This document shows positions 25,904 to 34,366 of a stretch of 64,000 nucleotides of DNA, piece after piece. Position 1 is the first letter of the stretch. Each line of letters opens with the position of its first letter. This DNA is from Clostridium carboxidivorans P7 (GTDB lineage Bacteria; Bacillota; Clostridia; Clostridiales; Clostridiaceae): NCBI RefSeq assembly GCF_001038625.1, contig NZ_CP011803.1:5022001-5086000 (forward strand), written 5' to 3'. The translations under genes were made by a program, and so were the position numbers. The notes below the pieces were generated by a model, which did no database searches, had not been told where the DNA came from, and saw only the letters and a list, made by a program, of their open reading frames with translations.

Positions 25904-27082
25904 ATGAGAGATGTAGTTATAGTTAGCGCAGTTAGAACTGCTATAGGTAAATTCGGAGGAGCATTAAAAGATGTAACAACTGTTGATTTAGGAGCTACTG
26001 TTATTAAAGAAGCTGTAAAAAGAGCAGGAATAAAACCAGAACAAGTTGGAGAAGTATTGATGGGCTGTGTATATCAAGCAGGACTTGGACAAAATGCAGC
26101 TAGACAAGCATCAGTTAATGCTGGTATTCCAGTAGAAGTTCCAGCTATGACATTAAACATACTTTGCGGTTCAGGACTTAGAAGTATAAGTTTAGCAGCA
26201 CAAATAATAAAAGCAGGCGATGAAGATATTATAGTTGCAGGTGGAATGGACAACATGTCAAGAACTCCATATGTACTTCAATCAGGAAGATGGGGACAAA
26301 GAATGGGAGCATCAGAGTTACAAGATTCTATGCTTCATGATGGTTTACATTGTGCATTTAATCATTACCATATGGGAGTTACTGCAGAAAATATAGCTGA
26401 ACAATGGAAATTAACTAGAGAAGAACAGGATGCTTTTTCAGTAGAATCACAAAATAAAGCAGAAGCAGCAATAAAAGCAGGAAAATTTAAAGATGAAATA
26501 GTTCCTGTAGTTATAAAAACTAGAAAAGGTGATGTAATATTCGATACAGATGAAGGTCCAAGACCTGGAACTACTATGGAAGCATTAGCTAAATTAAAAC
26601 CAGCTTTCAAAAAAGGTGGAACAGTTACAGCAGGAAATTCTTCAGGAATAAATGATGCAGCAGCAGCTTTAGTAATCATGAGTGCAGATAAAGCAAAAGA
26701 ATTAGGATTAAAGCCAATGGCTAAAATAGTTTCTTATGGAACAAAAGGTTTAGATCCATCAATAATGGGATATGGTCCATTCTATTCTACTAAACTTGCT
26801 TTAGAAAGAGCTGGTATGACAGTAGATGATTTAGATTTAATAGAAGCAAATGAAGCTTTTGCAGCTCAAAGTTTAGCAGTAGCAAGAGACTTAAAATTTG
26901 ATATGAGCAAAGTAAATGTAAATGGAGGAGCTGTAGCATTAGGTCATCCAGTAGGATGCTCTGGAGCTAGAATTTTAACTACTCTTTTATATGAAATGCA
27001 AAAAAGAGGTTCTAAGAAAGGCCTAGCAACTTTGTGTATAGGCGGAGGAATGGGAACATCTGTAATAGTTGAAAGATGTTAA
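25904..27082 (+). CDS. thl: Acetyl-CoA acetyltransferase (thiolase)
   Basis: A 392-residue biosynthetic thiolase that condenses two acetyl-CoA to acetoacetyl-CoA. The nucleophile is Cys88 in NILCGSGLRSI. The C-terminal catalytic pair lies in GGAVALGHPVGCSGARI (His and Cys), followed by the CIGGGMG loop. NEAFAAQSLAV completes the family pattern. The thiolase sits within the operon after hbd, whereas in some clostridia it is encoded elsewhere. SD AGGAGG precedes ATG 25904. A 168-bp gap with a long hairpin separates it from bcd. Confidence 0.97.
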   Translation: MRDVVIVSAVRTAIGKFGGALKDVTTVDLGATVIKEAVKRAGIKPEQVGEVLMGCVYQAGLGQNAARQASVNAGIPVEVPAMTLNILCGSGLRSISLAAQIIKAGDEDIIVAGGMDNMSRTPYVLQSGRWGQRMGASELQDSMLHDGLHCAFNHYHMGVTAENIAEQWKLTREEQDAFSVESQNKAEAAIKAGKFKDEIVPVVIKTRKGDVIFDTDEGPRPGTTMEALAKLKPAFKKGGTVTAGNSSGINDAAAALVIMSADKAKELGLKPMAKIVSYGTKGLDPSIMGYGPFYSTKLALERAGMTVDDLDLIEANEAFAAQSLAVARDLKFDMSKVNVNGGAVALGHPVGCSGARILTTLLYEMQKRGSKKGLATLCIGGGMGTSVIVERC

Positions 27083-27160
27083 GTAAAAAAATTAAATAGT
27101 AAGAGCTTGAGACCTTTCCTGGCTTGAGACTTTAAGCTTATTTAATTTTAAAATATTACA

Positions 27161-27198
27161 ATATGCAGCTGAAGTTATTATTAACTTAAGCTGCATAT
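27161..27198 (+). other. Intra-operon hairpin between thl and bcd
   Basis: ATATGCAGCT-G-AAGTTA pairs with TAACTT-A-AGCTGCATAT, with one mismatch and a 4-base loop. There is no T-run, so it is more likely an RNA-processing or stability hairpin than a terminator. Confidence 0.55.
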
Positions 27199-27250
27199 AA
27201 AAATTTTATATGTTAGTTGATTAAATAAAATGTATTTGGGAGGACTTTTT

Positions 27251-28390
27251 ATGGATCTTACATTGACAAAGGAACAAGAATTTGTAAAACAAATGGTAAG
27301 TGAATTTGCTGAAAATGAAGTTAAACCCCTAGCAGCAGAAATAGACGAGACAGAAAGATATCCACTTGAAACTGTAAAGAAAATGGCTAAGTATGGCATG
27401 ATGGGTATGCCTATTGCTAAAGAATATGGTGGAGCTGGTGGAGATACACTTTCGTATATATTAGCAGTAGAAGAATTAGCAAAAGTATGCGCAACAACAT
27501 CAACTATACTTTCAGCACATACTTCTCTTTGTGCATGTGTAATACAACAATTTGGTACAGAAGAGCAGAAACAAAAGTATTTAGTACCTCTTGCAAAAGG
27601 AGAAAAAATAGGAGCATTTGGATTAACTGAACCAAACGCAGGTACAGATTCATCAGCTCAACAAAGCCAGGCTATTCTTGAAGGAGATCATTATATATTA
27701 AATGGTCAAAAAATATTCATAACAAATGGTGCTTATGCAGATGTATTTGTAGTATTTGCAATGACAGATAGAAGCAAAGGAAACAAAGGAATATCAGCAT
27801 TTATATTAGAAAAAGGAATGCCAGGTTTTTCATTTGGAAAAGTTGAAAACAAATTAGGAATAAGAGCATCATCAACAACAGAACTTGTATTTGAAGATGT
27901 TAAAGTACCAGTAGAAAACTTAATAGGAAAAGAAGGAAAAGGATTCGCTGTAGCAATGAAAACTCTTGATGGAGGAAGAATTGGTATAGCAGCACAAGCA
28001 TTAGGACTTGCTGAAGGAGCTTTAGATGAAGCTATAAAATATATGAAGGAAAGAAAACAATTTGGAAAAACACTTAGCAGATTCCAGGGCTTAGCTTGGA
28101 TGGTAGCTGAAATGGACGTAAAAATTGAAGCTGCAAGAAACTTAGTATATAAGGCAGCAATGAGAAAGGAAAATGGACTTCCTTTTACAATAGATGCTGC
28201 AAGAGCAAAATTATTTGCTGCAGAGACTGCTATGGAAGTAACTACTAAGGCAGTACAGTTATTTGGTGGATATGGATATACTAAGGATTATCCAGTTGAA
28301 AGAATGATGAGAGATGCTAAGATAACAGAAATATATGAAGGAACATCACAGGTTCAGAAAATGGTTATATCAGGAAGCAGATTAAAATAG
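27251..28390 (+). CDS. bcd: Butyryl-CoA dehydrogenase
   Basis: A 379-residue short-chain acyl-CoA dehydrogenase that, with EtfAB, reduces crotonyl-CoA to butyryl-CoA and can bifurcate electrons to ferredoxin. FAD-binding and family motifs: FGLTEPNAGTDSSAQQS, YILNGQKIFITNGAYADV, RIGIAAQALGLAEGALDEA, QLFGGYGYTKDYPVERMMRDAKI. The catalytic Glu is in EIYEGTSQVQK near the C-terminus. ATG 27251 is used because GGGAGG lies 7 nt upstream; ATG 27230 precedes that SD. It is 12 bp upstream of etfB. Confidence 0.97.
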   Translation: MDLTLTKEQEFVKQMVSEFAENEVKPLAAEIDETERYPLETVKKMAKYGMMGMPIAKEYGGAGGDTLSYILAVEELAKVCATTSTILSAHTSLCACVIQQFGTEEQKQKYLVPLAKGEKIGAFGLTEPNAGTDSSAQQSQAILEGDHYILNGQKIFITNGAYADVFVVFAMTDRSKGNKGISAFILEKGMPGFSFGKVENKLGIRASSTTELVFEDVKVPVENLIGKEGKGFAVAMKTLDGGRIGIAAQALGLAEGALDEAIKYMKERKQFGKTLSRFQGLAWMVAEMDVKIEAARNLVYKAAMRKENGLPFTIDAARAKLFAAETAMEVTTKAVQLFGGYGYTKDYPVERMMRDAKITEIYEGTSQVQKMVISGSRLK

Positions 28391-28402
28391 GAGGTTTTTT
28401 AA

Positions 28403-29182
28403 ATGAATATAGTTGTTTGCTTAAAACAAGTACCAGATACAACAGAAGTAAAGATAGATCCAAAGACAGGAACATTAATAAGAGAAGGTGTTCCATCAAT
28501 AATAAATCCAGATGACAAGAATGCTTTAGAAGAAGCATTAGTGTTAAAGGAAAATTCAGGTGCTAAGGTTACAGTAATAAGTATGGGACCTCCACAGGCA
28601 GAAACAGCTTTAAGAGAAGCTTTAGCTATGGGAGCAGATGAAGCTATACTAATAACAGATAGAGCCTTTGCAGGAGCAGATACATTAGCAACATCACATG
28701 CACTAGCAGGAGCATTAAAAAAATTAGATTATGATATAGTATTTGCAGGAAGACAGGCAATAGATGGAGATACAGCACAAGTAGGACCAGAAATAGCAGA
28801 ACATTTAGGAATACCTCAGATTACATATGTTGAAAAAGTTGATATAGATGGAGATAAAATAAAGGTAAGAAAAGCATGGGAAGATGGATATGAAGATTTA
28901 ACAGTAAAAGCACCAGTGCTTTTAACAGCAATAAAAGAGTTAAATGTGCCAAGATACATGCATATAAATAATATATTTAATGTATTCAAACAAGAAGTAA
29001 AAGTATGGACTGCAAATGATATTGGCGTAGATAAATCTCTTTTAGGATTGTCAGGATCACCAACAAAGGTAAAGAAATCTTCAACAAAGGAAGCAAAGGG
29101 TACAGGAGAGATTGTAAACAAGCCATTTAAAGAAGCAGCAGCTTATGCAGTTTCAAAATTAAAAGAAAAACACTATGTATAA
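28403..29182 (+). CDS. etfB: Electron transfer flavoprotein, beta subunit
   Basis: A 259-residue protein that pairs with EtfA and Bcd. Family marks: MNIVVCLKQVPDTTEVKIDP at the start, NPDDKNALEEAL, and the signature RQAIDGDTAQVGPEIAEHLGIPQITYV around residues 113-140. The bcd-associated EtfB is the subunit that carries the bifurcating flavin in this complex. SD AGGAGG is within the 12-bp bcd-etfB gap. Confidence 0.97.
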   Translation: MNIVVCLKQVPDTTEVKIDPKTGTLIREGVPSIINPDDKNALEEALVLKENSGAKVTVISMGPPQAETALREALAMGADEAILITDRAFAGADTLATSHALAGALKKLDYDIVFAGRQAIDGDTAQVGPEIAEHLGIPQITYVEKVDIDGDKIKVRKAWEDGYEDLTVKAPVLLTAIKELNVPRYMHINNIFNVFKQEVKVWTANDIGVDKSLLGLSGSPTKVKKSSTKEAKGTGEIVNKPFKEAAAYAVSKLKEKHYV

Positions 29183-29200
29183 ATTAGGAGGTTTTTTAGC

Positions 29201-30205
29201 ATGAATATAGCAGATTATAAAGGCGTATGGGTATTTGCTGAACAGAGAGATGGAAAGCTACAAAAAGTAGCATTAGAGCTAATAGGAAAAGGCAAAGAGT
29301 TAGCAGATAAATTAGGAACAGAAGTAACAGCATTACTACTTGGAAGTGAAGCTGATGATATAGCAAAAGAATTAGCAGCGTATGGAGCAGATAAAGTAAT
29401 ATATGCAGATAGTCCATTATTAAAACACTATACAACAGATGGATATGCAAAAGTTATATGTGATCTTGTACAAGCAAGAAAACCAGAAGCAATACTTGTA
29501 GGAGCAACATATATAGGAAGAGATTTAGGACCAAGAGTATCAGCAAGATTGTCAACAGGACTTACAGCAGACTGTACAGGATTAGATATAGATCCAGAAA
29601 CAAAACATCTTCAAATGACAAGACCAGCATTTGGTGGAAATTTAATGGCAACAATAGAATGTGCAGCAAACAGACCACAAATGTCAACAGTAAGACCTGG
29701 AGTATTTGAAAAATTACAAAAGGATGCATCAAGAAAAGGTGAAATAGAAAAAATAAGTGCAGACATAAAAGCATCAGATATAAGAGTAAAAGTAGATGAA
29801 GTAGTTAAAATAGCAAAAGATATTATGGATATAGGAGAAGCTCAGTTCATAGTATCAGGAGGAAGAGGAATAGGAAGCAAAGAAGGTTTTGCACCATTAA
29901 AAGAATTAGCAGATTTACTAGGAGGAACAGTGGCAGGCTCAAGAGCAGCAGTAGAAAATGGCTGGGTAGACAAGGCATGCCAAGTAGGACAGACAGGACA
30001 AACAGTAAAGCCTATAGTATATATAGCATGTGGAATATCAGGAGCAATTCAGCATTTAGCAGGAATGCAGGATAGTGACTATATAATAGCAATAAACAAA
30101 GATGAAGGTGCTGCAATAATGAAAGCAGCAGATTTAGCTATAGTAGGAGATTACAAAAAGGTAATTCCTGAAATGGTAGCTGAAATAAAAGCTTTAAATA
30201 ATTAA
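29201..30205 (+). CDS. etfA: Electron transfer flavoprotein, alpha subunit
   Basis: A 334-residue FAD-binding subunit. N-terminal domain: VWVFAEQRDGKLQKVALELIGKGKELA, typical of EtfA. C-terminal FAD domain: IVSGGRGIGSKEGFAPLKELADLLGG, GSRAAVENGWV, GQTGQTVKPIVYIACGISGAIQHLAGM and IAINKDEGAAI. These are the standard FAD-contact motifs. It ends the operon; a strong terminator follows at 30237. SD AGGAGG precedes ATG 29201. Confidence 0.97.
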   Translation: MNIADYKGVWVFAEQRDGKLQKVALELIGKGKELADKLGTEVTALLLGSEADDIAKELAAYGADKVIYADSPLLKHYTTDGYAKVICDLVQARKPEAILVGATYIGRDLGPRVSARLSTGLTADCTGLDIDPETKHLQMTRPAFGGNLMATIECAANRPQMSTVRPGVFEKLQKDASRKGEIEKISADIKASDIRVKVDEVVKIAKDIMDIGEAQFIVSGGRGIGSKEGFAPLKELADLLGGTVAGSRAAVENGWVDKACQVGQTGQTVKPIVYIACGISGAIQHLAGMQDSDYIIAINKDEGAAIMKAADLAIVGDYKKVIPEMVAEIKALNN

Positions 30206-30236
30206 CGTCCATTAATAATCACTTAAAATATATAGA

Positions 30237-30286
30237 CAAAAAATTTCGTATATAAGCGTGTAAAAACGCATATACGAAGTTTTTTG
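30237..30286 (+). terminator. Terminator of the butyryl-CoA operon
   Basis: AAAAAATTTCGTATATAAGCGT pairs imperfectly with ACGCATATACGAAGTTTTTT, followed by a T-rich tail. It is placed 32 bp after etfA. Confidence 0.88.
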
Positions 30287-30403
30287 TTTTTTGAATTAAA
30301 TATAATTATATAGTATAATTGATAGAAAATATAATTAATAGTATTTAATACAATTATTTATATTTTTTATCAATATATGAGGGGTAGGAGGTTGCACTAC
30401 TTT

Positions 30404-31873
30404 ATGGGGATTCAACAATTAATAAATGATACTTTTTCTGATTCATGTAATTTAGAAATGAAATTAGAGTTCGTCAAATTCAAATTGAAGGAATTACAGG
30501 ATGTAATTGAAGGATTCAATGATGGTGTTTATGTTACAGATAAATGTGGCAATACTATATTAGTAAATAAGTACTGGGAAAAAATTACTGGTATAAAAAG
30601 AGAAGAAGTATTGGAAAAAAATATGTCATCTTTGGAAAAAGAGGGATATATATCGAAATCAGCAACTCTCATAGTTTTAAAAGATAAAAAAAGTGTAACC
30701 ATTGAACAAAAATTAAGAACAGGGAAAAAGGTATTGGTTTCTAGTAACCCTATATTTGATAGAGAAGGAAATGTAACTATGGTAGTTACAAGTGTAAGAG
30801 ATGTTATAGAATTATATGAATTAGAGGAAGAGCTTGAAAAAAAAGAGGAGATACTTAATAGTCAGCATTCTTCCAATACAGATAGTTTAAAAAATCAACT
30901 TTTAAATTTTTCAGACATTATAGTAGAAGATGAGAACATGATTAATGTTTTACAAATGGCTAAGAGAGTAGCAAAAGTAGATGCTACTGTGCTTTTGCTT
31001 GGAGAAACAGGTGCTGGTAAGGAAGAAGTTGCTAAATATATACATAAAAATAGTAAAAGATGCAATAACAATTTTATAAAAATAAATTGTGGAGCAATTC
31101 CAGAGCATCTCATGGAATCAGAATTTTTTGGTTATGAAAAAGGAGCTTTTACTGGTGCTAATAGAGAAGGTAAAGTTGGATTATTTGAAATGTGCAACAA
31201 TGGAAATTTATTTTTAGACGAAGTAGGAGAATTGCCATTGGACATGCAAGTTAAACTTCTTAGAGTGCTTCAAGAAGGTGAAATTACCAGAGTAGGTGGT
31301 ACTAAGACCATTAAAATAGATGTAAGAATTATAGCAGCAACTAATAGAGATTTGAAGAAGATGGTAGACAAAAAACTTTTTAGAGAAGACTTATATTATC
31401 GTTTGAATGTAATACCTATTACAGTATTACCTTTAAGAAAAAGAAGAAAAGATATTAAGCCTTTAGCAATGCATTTTTTAGATAAATTTAATAAGAAATA
31501 TGGCTTTAATAAGTCTCTAACTTGTGCAGCAGTGGATTATTTATATAAATATGATTGGCCTGGAAATGTAAGAGAACTTAGAAATATAATAGAAAGAACT
31601 GTAATTATGAGTAAAGGTGATAAGATACTTAGAGACGATTTAACTGTTAGAATGCTTGGAGATTACAGTTTGGTAGATACTAATGATAAAGATAAGCATT
31701 TTACTTTGAAAGAAGCTGTTGAAAATTTAGAAGAGGTGCTCATAGAAACCACTTTTAAAAAGTATGGAAATGTTAGAGCAGCAGCCAAGGAGTTAGGCAT
31801 AGATGCATCAACCCTTGTAAGAAAAAGAAAAAAATATAGAAGTAAAAGCGATTGTAAAAATAGTGATACTTAA
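30404..31873 (+). CDS. Sigma-54-dependent activator with PAS sensor domain
   Basis: A 489-residue enhancer-binding protein. A PAS domain (about 32-140) contains VIEGFNDGVYVTDKCGNTILVNKYWEKITG and VVTSVRDV, followed by a short coiled coil. The AAA+ domain (about 165-400) has Walker A GETGAGKEEV, the sigma-54 contact loop GYEKGAFTGAN, and LFLDEVGELPLDMQVKLLRVLQEGE. The C-terminal Fis-type HTH is NVRAAAKELGIDASTLVRKRKKY. ATG 30404 is the most likely start, with TAGGAGG upstream. It lies directly after the butyryl-CoA operon, whose promoter is of the -24/-12 type, so that operon is the obvious target (inference). Signal unknown. Confidence 0.88.
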   Translation: MGIQQLINDTFSDSCNLEMKLEFVKFKLKELQDVIEGFNDGVYVTDKCGNTILVNKYWEKITGIKREEVLEKNMSSLEKEGYISKSATLIVLKDKKSVTIEQKLRTGKKVLVSSNPIFDREGNVTMVVTSVRDVIELYELEEELEKKEEILNSQHSSNTDSLKNQLLNFSDIIVEDENMINVLQMAKRVAKVDATVLLLGETGAGKEEVAKYIHKNSKRCNNNFIKINCGAIPEHLMESEFFGYEKGAFTGANREGKVGLFEMCNNGNLFLDEVGELPLDMQVKLLRVLQEGEITRVGGTKTIKIDVRIIAATNRDLKKMVDKKLFREDLYYRLNVIPITVLPLRKRRKDIKPLAMHFLDKFNKKYGFNKSLTCAAVDYLYKYDWPGNVRELRNIIERTVIMSKGDKILRDDLTVRMLGDYSLVDTNDKDKHFTLKEAVENLEEVLIETTFKKYGNVRAAAKELGIDASTLVRKRKKYRSKSDCKNSDT

Positions 31874-32154
31874 TTGTACAAGCAATAATTTTGTATAAAG
31901 AATAATTGCAATGTTGGCTTTGATTTACATGAATTTTAGATAAGATTAAGATATATTGTGAAAAATGTTGCATACCTTCGAAATTTTAAATTTGTTTCAT
32001 AATTCACCAAGTAGAAGGGATTCAGTGTAAAAAATTGTGATGTAAAAAAAGTAATATTGTATTATAATATTTAGAGTTAGGGGTAAGGTTTAGAATATAA
32101 TTTAAGTTGATTTTTTTTAAAAATGTTAACCAAATAACAAGGGTGGTGTGAAAA
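31874..32154. other. Intergenic region between the sigma-54 activator and murT
   Basis: About 280 bp, AT-rich, with no gene. A TATAAT-like -10 (32063-32068) may belong to the murT-gatD promoter, but no well-spaced -35 was found. A TGTTGCA half-site occurs near 31966. Confidence 0.4.
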
Positions 32155-33504
32155 ATTAAAATTAAATCTTTTTTTAGTATTATAATTTCTAAAATGATAA
32201 TAAGCTTATCAAAGGCTTTATTTAAAGGAGGAAGTAACTTTCCAGGCAGAATTGCCTTAAAATTAGATGAGAGTATTTTAAAAACTGTATGTGAAGATTA
32301 TAAGATTATACTTATAACAGGTACTAATGGTAAAACTACTACTACAAGTATGATATATAATATGTTAAAAGATAGTGAAAAATATGTAATTACAAATAAT
32401 ACAGGTGCTAATATGCTCCCAGGAATAGTTTCTTGTTTTGTGGAGCATTTTTCTTTTTCAAGCTGTTCGGCTACAAAGTATGCAGTTATTGAGTGTGATG
32501 AAGCTAATGTAAAGCTGGTTACAGAATATGTTACTCCAGAAGTTATAACTGTAACTAATTTATTTAGAGACCAACTAGATAGATATGGTGAAGTATACAC
32601 TACGCTTAAAAAAATACTTGAAGGAATTGAAAAAGTTCCGCTAGCTAATTTAGTGTTAAATGGAGATGAATCCTTGCTAGGAGATTTAGAGCTTCCTAAT
32701 AGGACTATATATTATGGATTTAAGGATTCTTTAAATAAGAACAACATAATAGATATAAATGCAGATGCTAAGTTCTGCAAAAAGTGTAAAAGTCCTTATA
32801 AATATAATTATCTTACTTATAATCATTTAGGCGATTTTTATTGTGAGAATTGTGGATATAAAAGACCTGAATTGGATTATTCTGTAGATAAAATAAAAGA
32901 ACAAAATCCAGAAGGATCCTTGGTAATAATAAATGGAAATGAATATTATATAAATCAACCAGGTACATATAACATATATAATGCTTTATGTGCGTATTCA
33001 GTCGGAAAAGTATGTGGAATTGCAGATTCTGTAATTTTTAATTCCCTGAAAAGTCAAAAAAGCAGCTTTGGTAGACAAGAAAGTATAAATATAGATGGAA
33101 AAGATATAAAGATAATTTTAGTTAAAAATCCAGCTGGATATAATGAAGCAATAAACACTATAAGTTTAGATAAAAGAAAATTTTCTTTGGCAGTACTCTT
33201 AAATGATAATTATGCAGATGGTAGAGATGTGTCTTGGATATGGGATGTTAATTTTGAAACATTGTCTTTATTGGATATTGATAAAACAATAGTTTCTGGT
33301 ATAAGACTATATGATATGGCTATAAGGCTTAAGGTAGCAGGACTTTCACAGGATAGGTTTGCCATATGTGAAAATTATGAAAAGATCTTGCAAGAAATAA
33401 AAGAATGTAGTAATAACACTGTTTATATACTTGCTACTTATACTGCTATGATTAATTTTAGAAAGTTTCTTAACAATAAAGGATTTATTAAAAATCTTTG
33501 GTAA
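32155..33504 (+). CDS. murT: MurT, lipid II isoglutaminyl synthase ligase subunit (likely ATT start)
   Basis: A Mur-ligase-like protein of about 449 residues. It amidates the D-Glu of lipid II together with GatD. Marks: the GTNGKTTTTS P-loop, IECDEANVKLV, TNLFRDQLDRYGE, and a four-Cys zinc ribbon (CKKC about 200 and CENC about 224) that is specific to MurT. The C-terminal DUF1727-like domain is present (LVKNPAGYNEAI). The first ATG (32194) has no SD and would cut the hydrophobic N-terminus. GGGTGGTG at 32141-32148 is correctly spaced for ATT 32155, which restores a KIKSFFSIIISKMIISLSKAL start like other MurT proteins. It is followed by gatD after 41 bp. Confidence 0.9.
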   Translation: MKIKSFFSIIISKMIISLSKALFKGGSNFPGRIALKLDESILKTVCEDYKIILITGTNGKTTTTSMIYNMLKDSEKYVITNNTGANMLPGIVSCFVEHFSFSSCSATKYAVIECDEANVKLVTEYVTPEVITVTNLFRDQLDRYGEVYTTLKKILEGIEKVPLANLVLNGDESLLGDLELPNRTIYYGFKDSLNKNNIIDINADAKFCKKCKSPYKYNYLTYNHLGDFYCENCGYKRPELDYSVDKIKEQNPEGSLVIINGNEYYINQPGTYNIYNALCAYSVGKVCGIADSVIFNSLKSQKSSFGRQESINIDGKDIKIILVKNPAGYNEAINTISLDKRKFSLAVLLNDNYADGRDVSWIWDVNFETLSLLDIDKTIVSGIRLYDMAIRLKVAGLSQDRFAICENYEKILQEIKECSNNTVYILATYTAMINFRKFLNNKGFIKNLW

Positions 33505-33545
33505 AGTTTCCATGATAATAATAAAGATAAGGAGTTGTAAATATA

Positions 33546-34280
33546 ATGGAACTTAATATATGTCATTTGTATCCTGATTTGTTAAATGTATATGGAGATT
33601 TAGGCAATATTCTTATATTAAAATATAGAGCTGAACAAAGAGGAATAAAGGTAAATGTGTTTAACGTATCTATAGGAGATCCTTTTGAAGCTTTAAAATA
33701 TGATATAGCTTTTTTTGGTGGTGGACAGGATTACGAACAGTCCATAGTCTCAGATGATTTAAACCAAACTAAGAAAGAGGATATAACAGAATATATAGAA
33801 AGTGGAAAAGTATTTCTTGCTATTTGCGGTGGGTATCAGCTGCTTGGTAAATATTATACTACCCCTGATGGAGAAAAACTTGATGGACTTGGCATCATAG
33901 ATGTATATACAGAAGGTGGAAGTGTGAGATTTATAGGAAATACAGTTATACACAATGAAGAATTTGATGAAACTTATGTAGGCTTTGAAAATCATTCAGG
34001 AAGAACTTATATAGGTAAAGAATTAAAGCCTCTTGGAAAAACAGTTGCAGGGTACGGAAATAATGGTGAAGATGGATATGAAGGCTGTATATATAAAAAT
34101 TGCTACTGTACATATTTTCATGGTTCTCTTCTTTCAAAAAACCCTGAGTTAGCAGATAGACTTATTGAAACAGCTTTATCTAATAGATACGGAGAGGAAA
34201 TAAAATTAGATCCACTAGATAACAGCATGGAGCTTAAAGCTAAGGAGTTTATTGTAAATAGGGAAACTAAGAAAAGCTAG
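33546..34280 (+). CDS. gatD: GatD, lipid II isoglutaminyl synthase glutamine amidotransferase subunit
   Basis: A 244-residue class-I glutamine amidotransferase of the CobB/CobQ-like type. It supplies ammonia to MurT. The nucleophile is Cys94 in AICGGYQLLG, and the C-terminal His lies in YFHGSLLSKNPELAD. FFGGGQDYEQ, near residue 57, is typical of GatD. The protein acts in the cytoplasm on peptidoglycan precursors. The gene is immediately downstream of murT, as in other Firmicutes. A short hairpin (R8) that looks like a terminator follows 24 bp after its stop. Confidence 0.93.
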   Translation: MELNICHLYPDLLNVYGDLGNILILKYRAEQRGIKVNVFNVSIGDPFEALKYDIAFFGGGQDYEQSIVSDDLNQTKKEDITEYIESGKVFLAICGGYQLLGKYYTTPDGEKLDGLGIIDVYTEGGSVRFIGNTVIHNEEFDETYVGFENHSGRTYIGKELKPLGKTVAGYGNNGEDGYEGCIYKNCYCTYFHGSLLSKNPELADRLIETALSNRYGEEIKLDPLDNSMELKAKEFIVNRETKKS

Positions 34281-34303
34281 AATTTAATACTTCAATTGTA
34301 ACG

Positions 34304-34349
34304 TAATAAGCATATTGCGAAGCAAAGCTTCGCAATATTTTTAAACTGA
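34304..34349. repeat. Minimal form R8 of the dispersed element (outer stem only); also terminator-like
   Basis: Perfect 12-bp stem ATATTGCGAAGC / GCTTCGCAATAT with an AAA loop, followed by TTTTTAAACTG. It has exactly the outer boundaries of the long copies (AATAAGCAT... and ...TTTAAACTG) but no heptamers or internal hairpins. It sits between convergent gatD and the deacetylase gene, so it may work as a terminator. Confidence 0.8.
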
Positions 34350-34366
34350 GAAATTAGATTAGCCAT

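Noticed and set aside
29196..29774. Leucine-rich minus-strand ORFs opposite etfA
   Set aside because: They are codon shadows of a highly biased gene; no RBS, and etfA is certain on the other strand.
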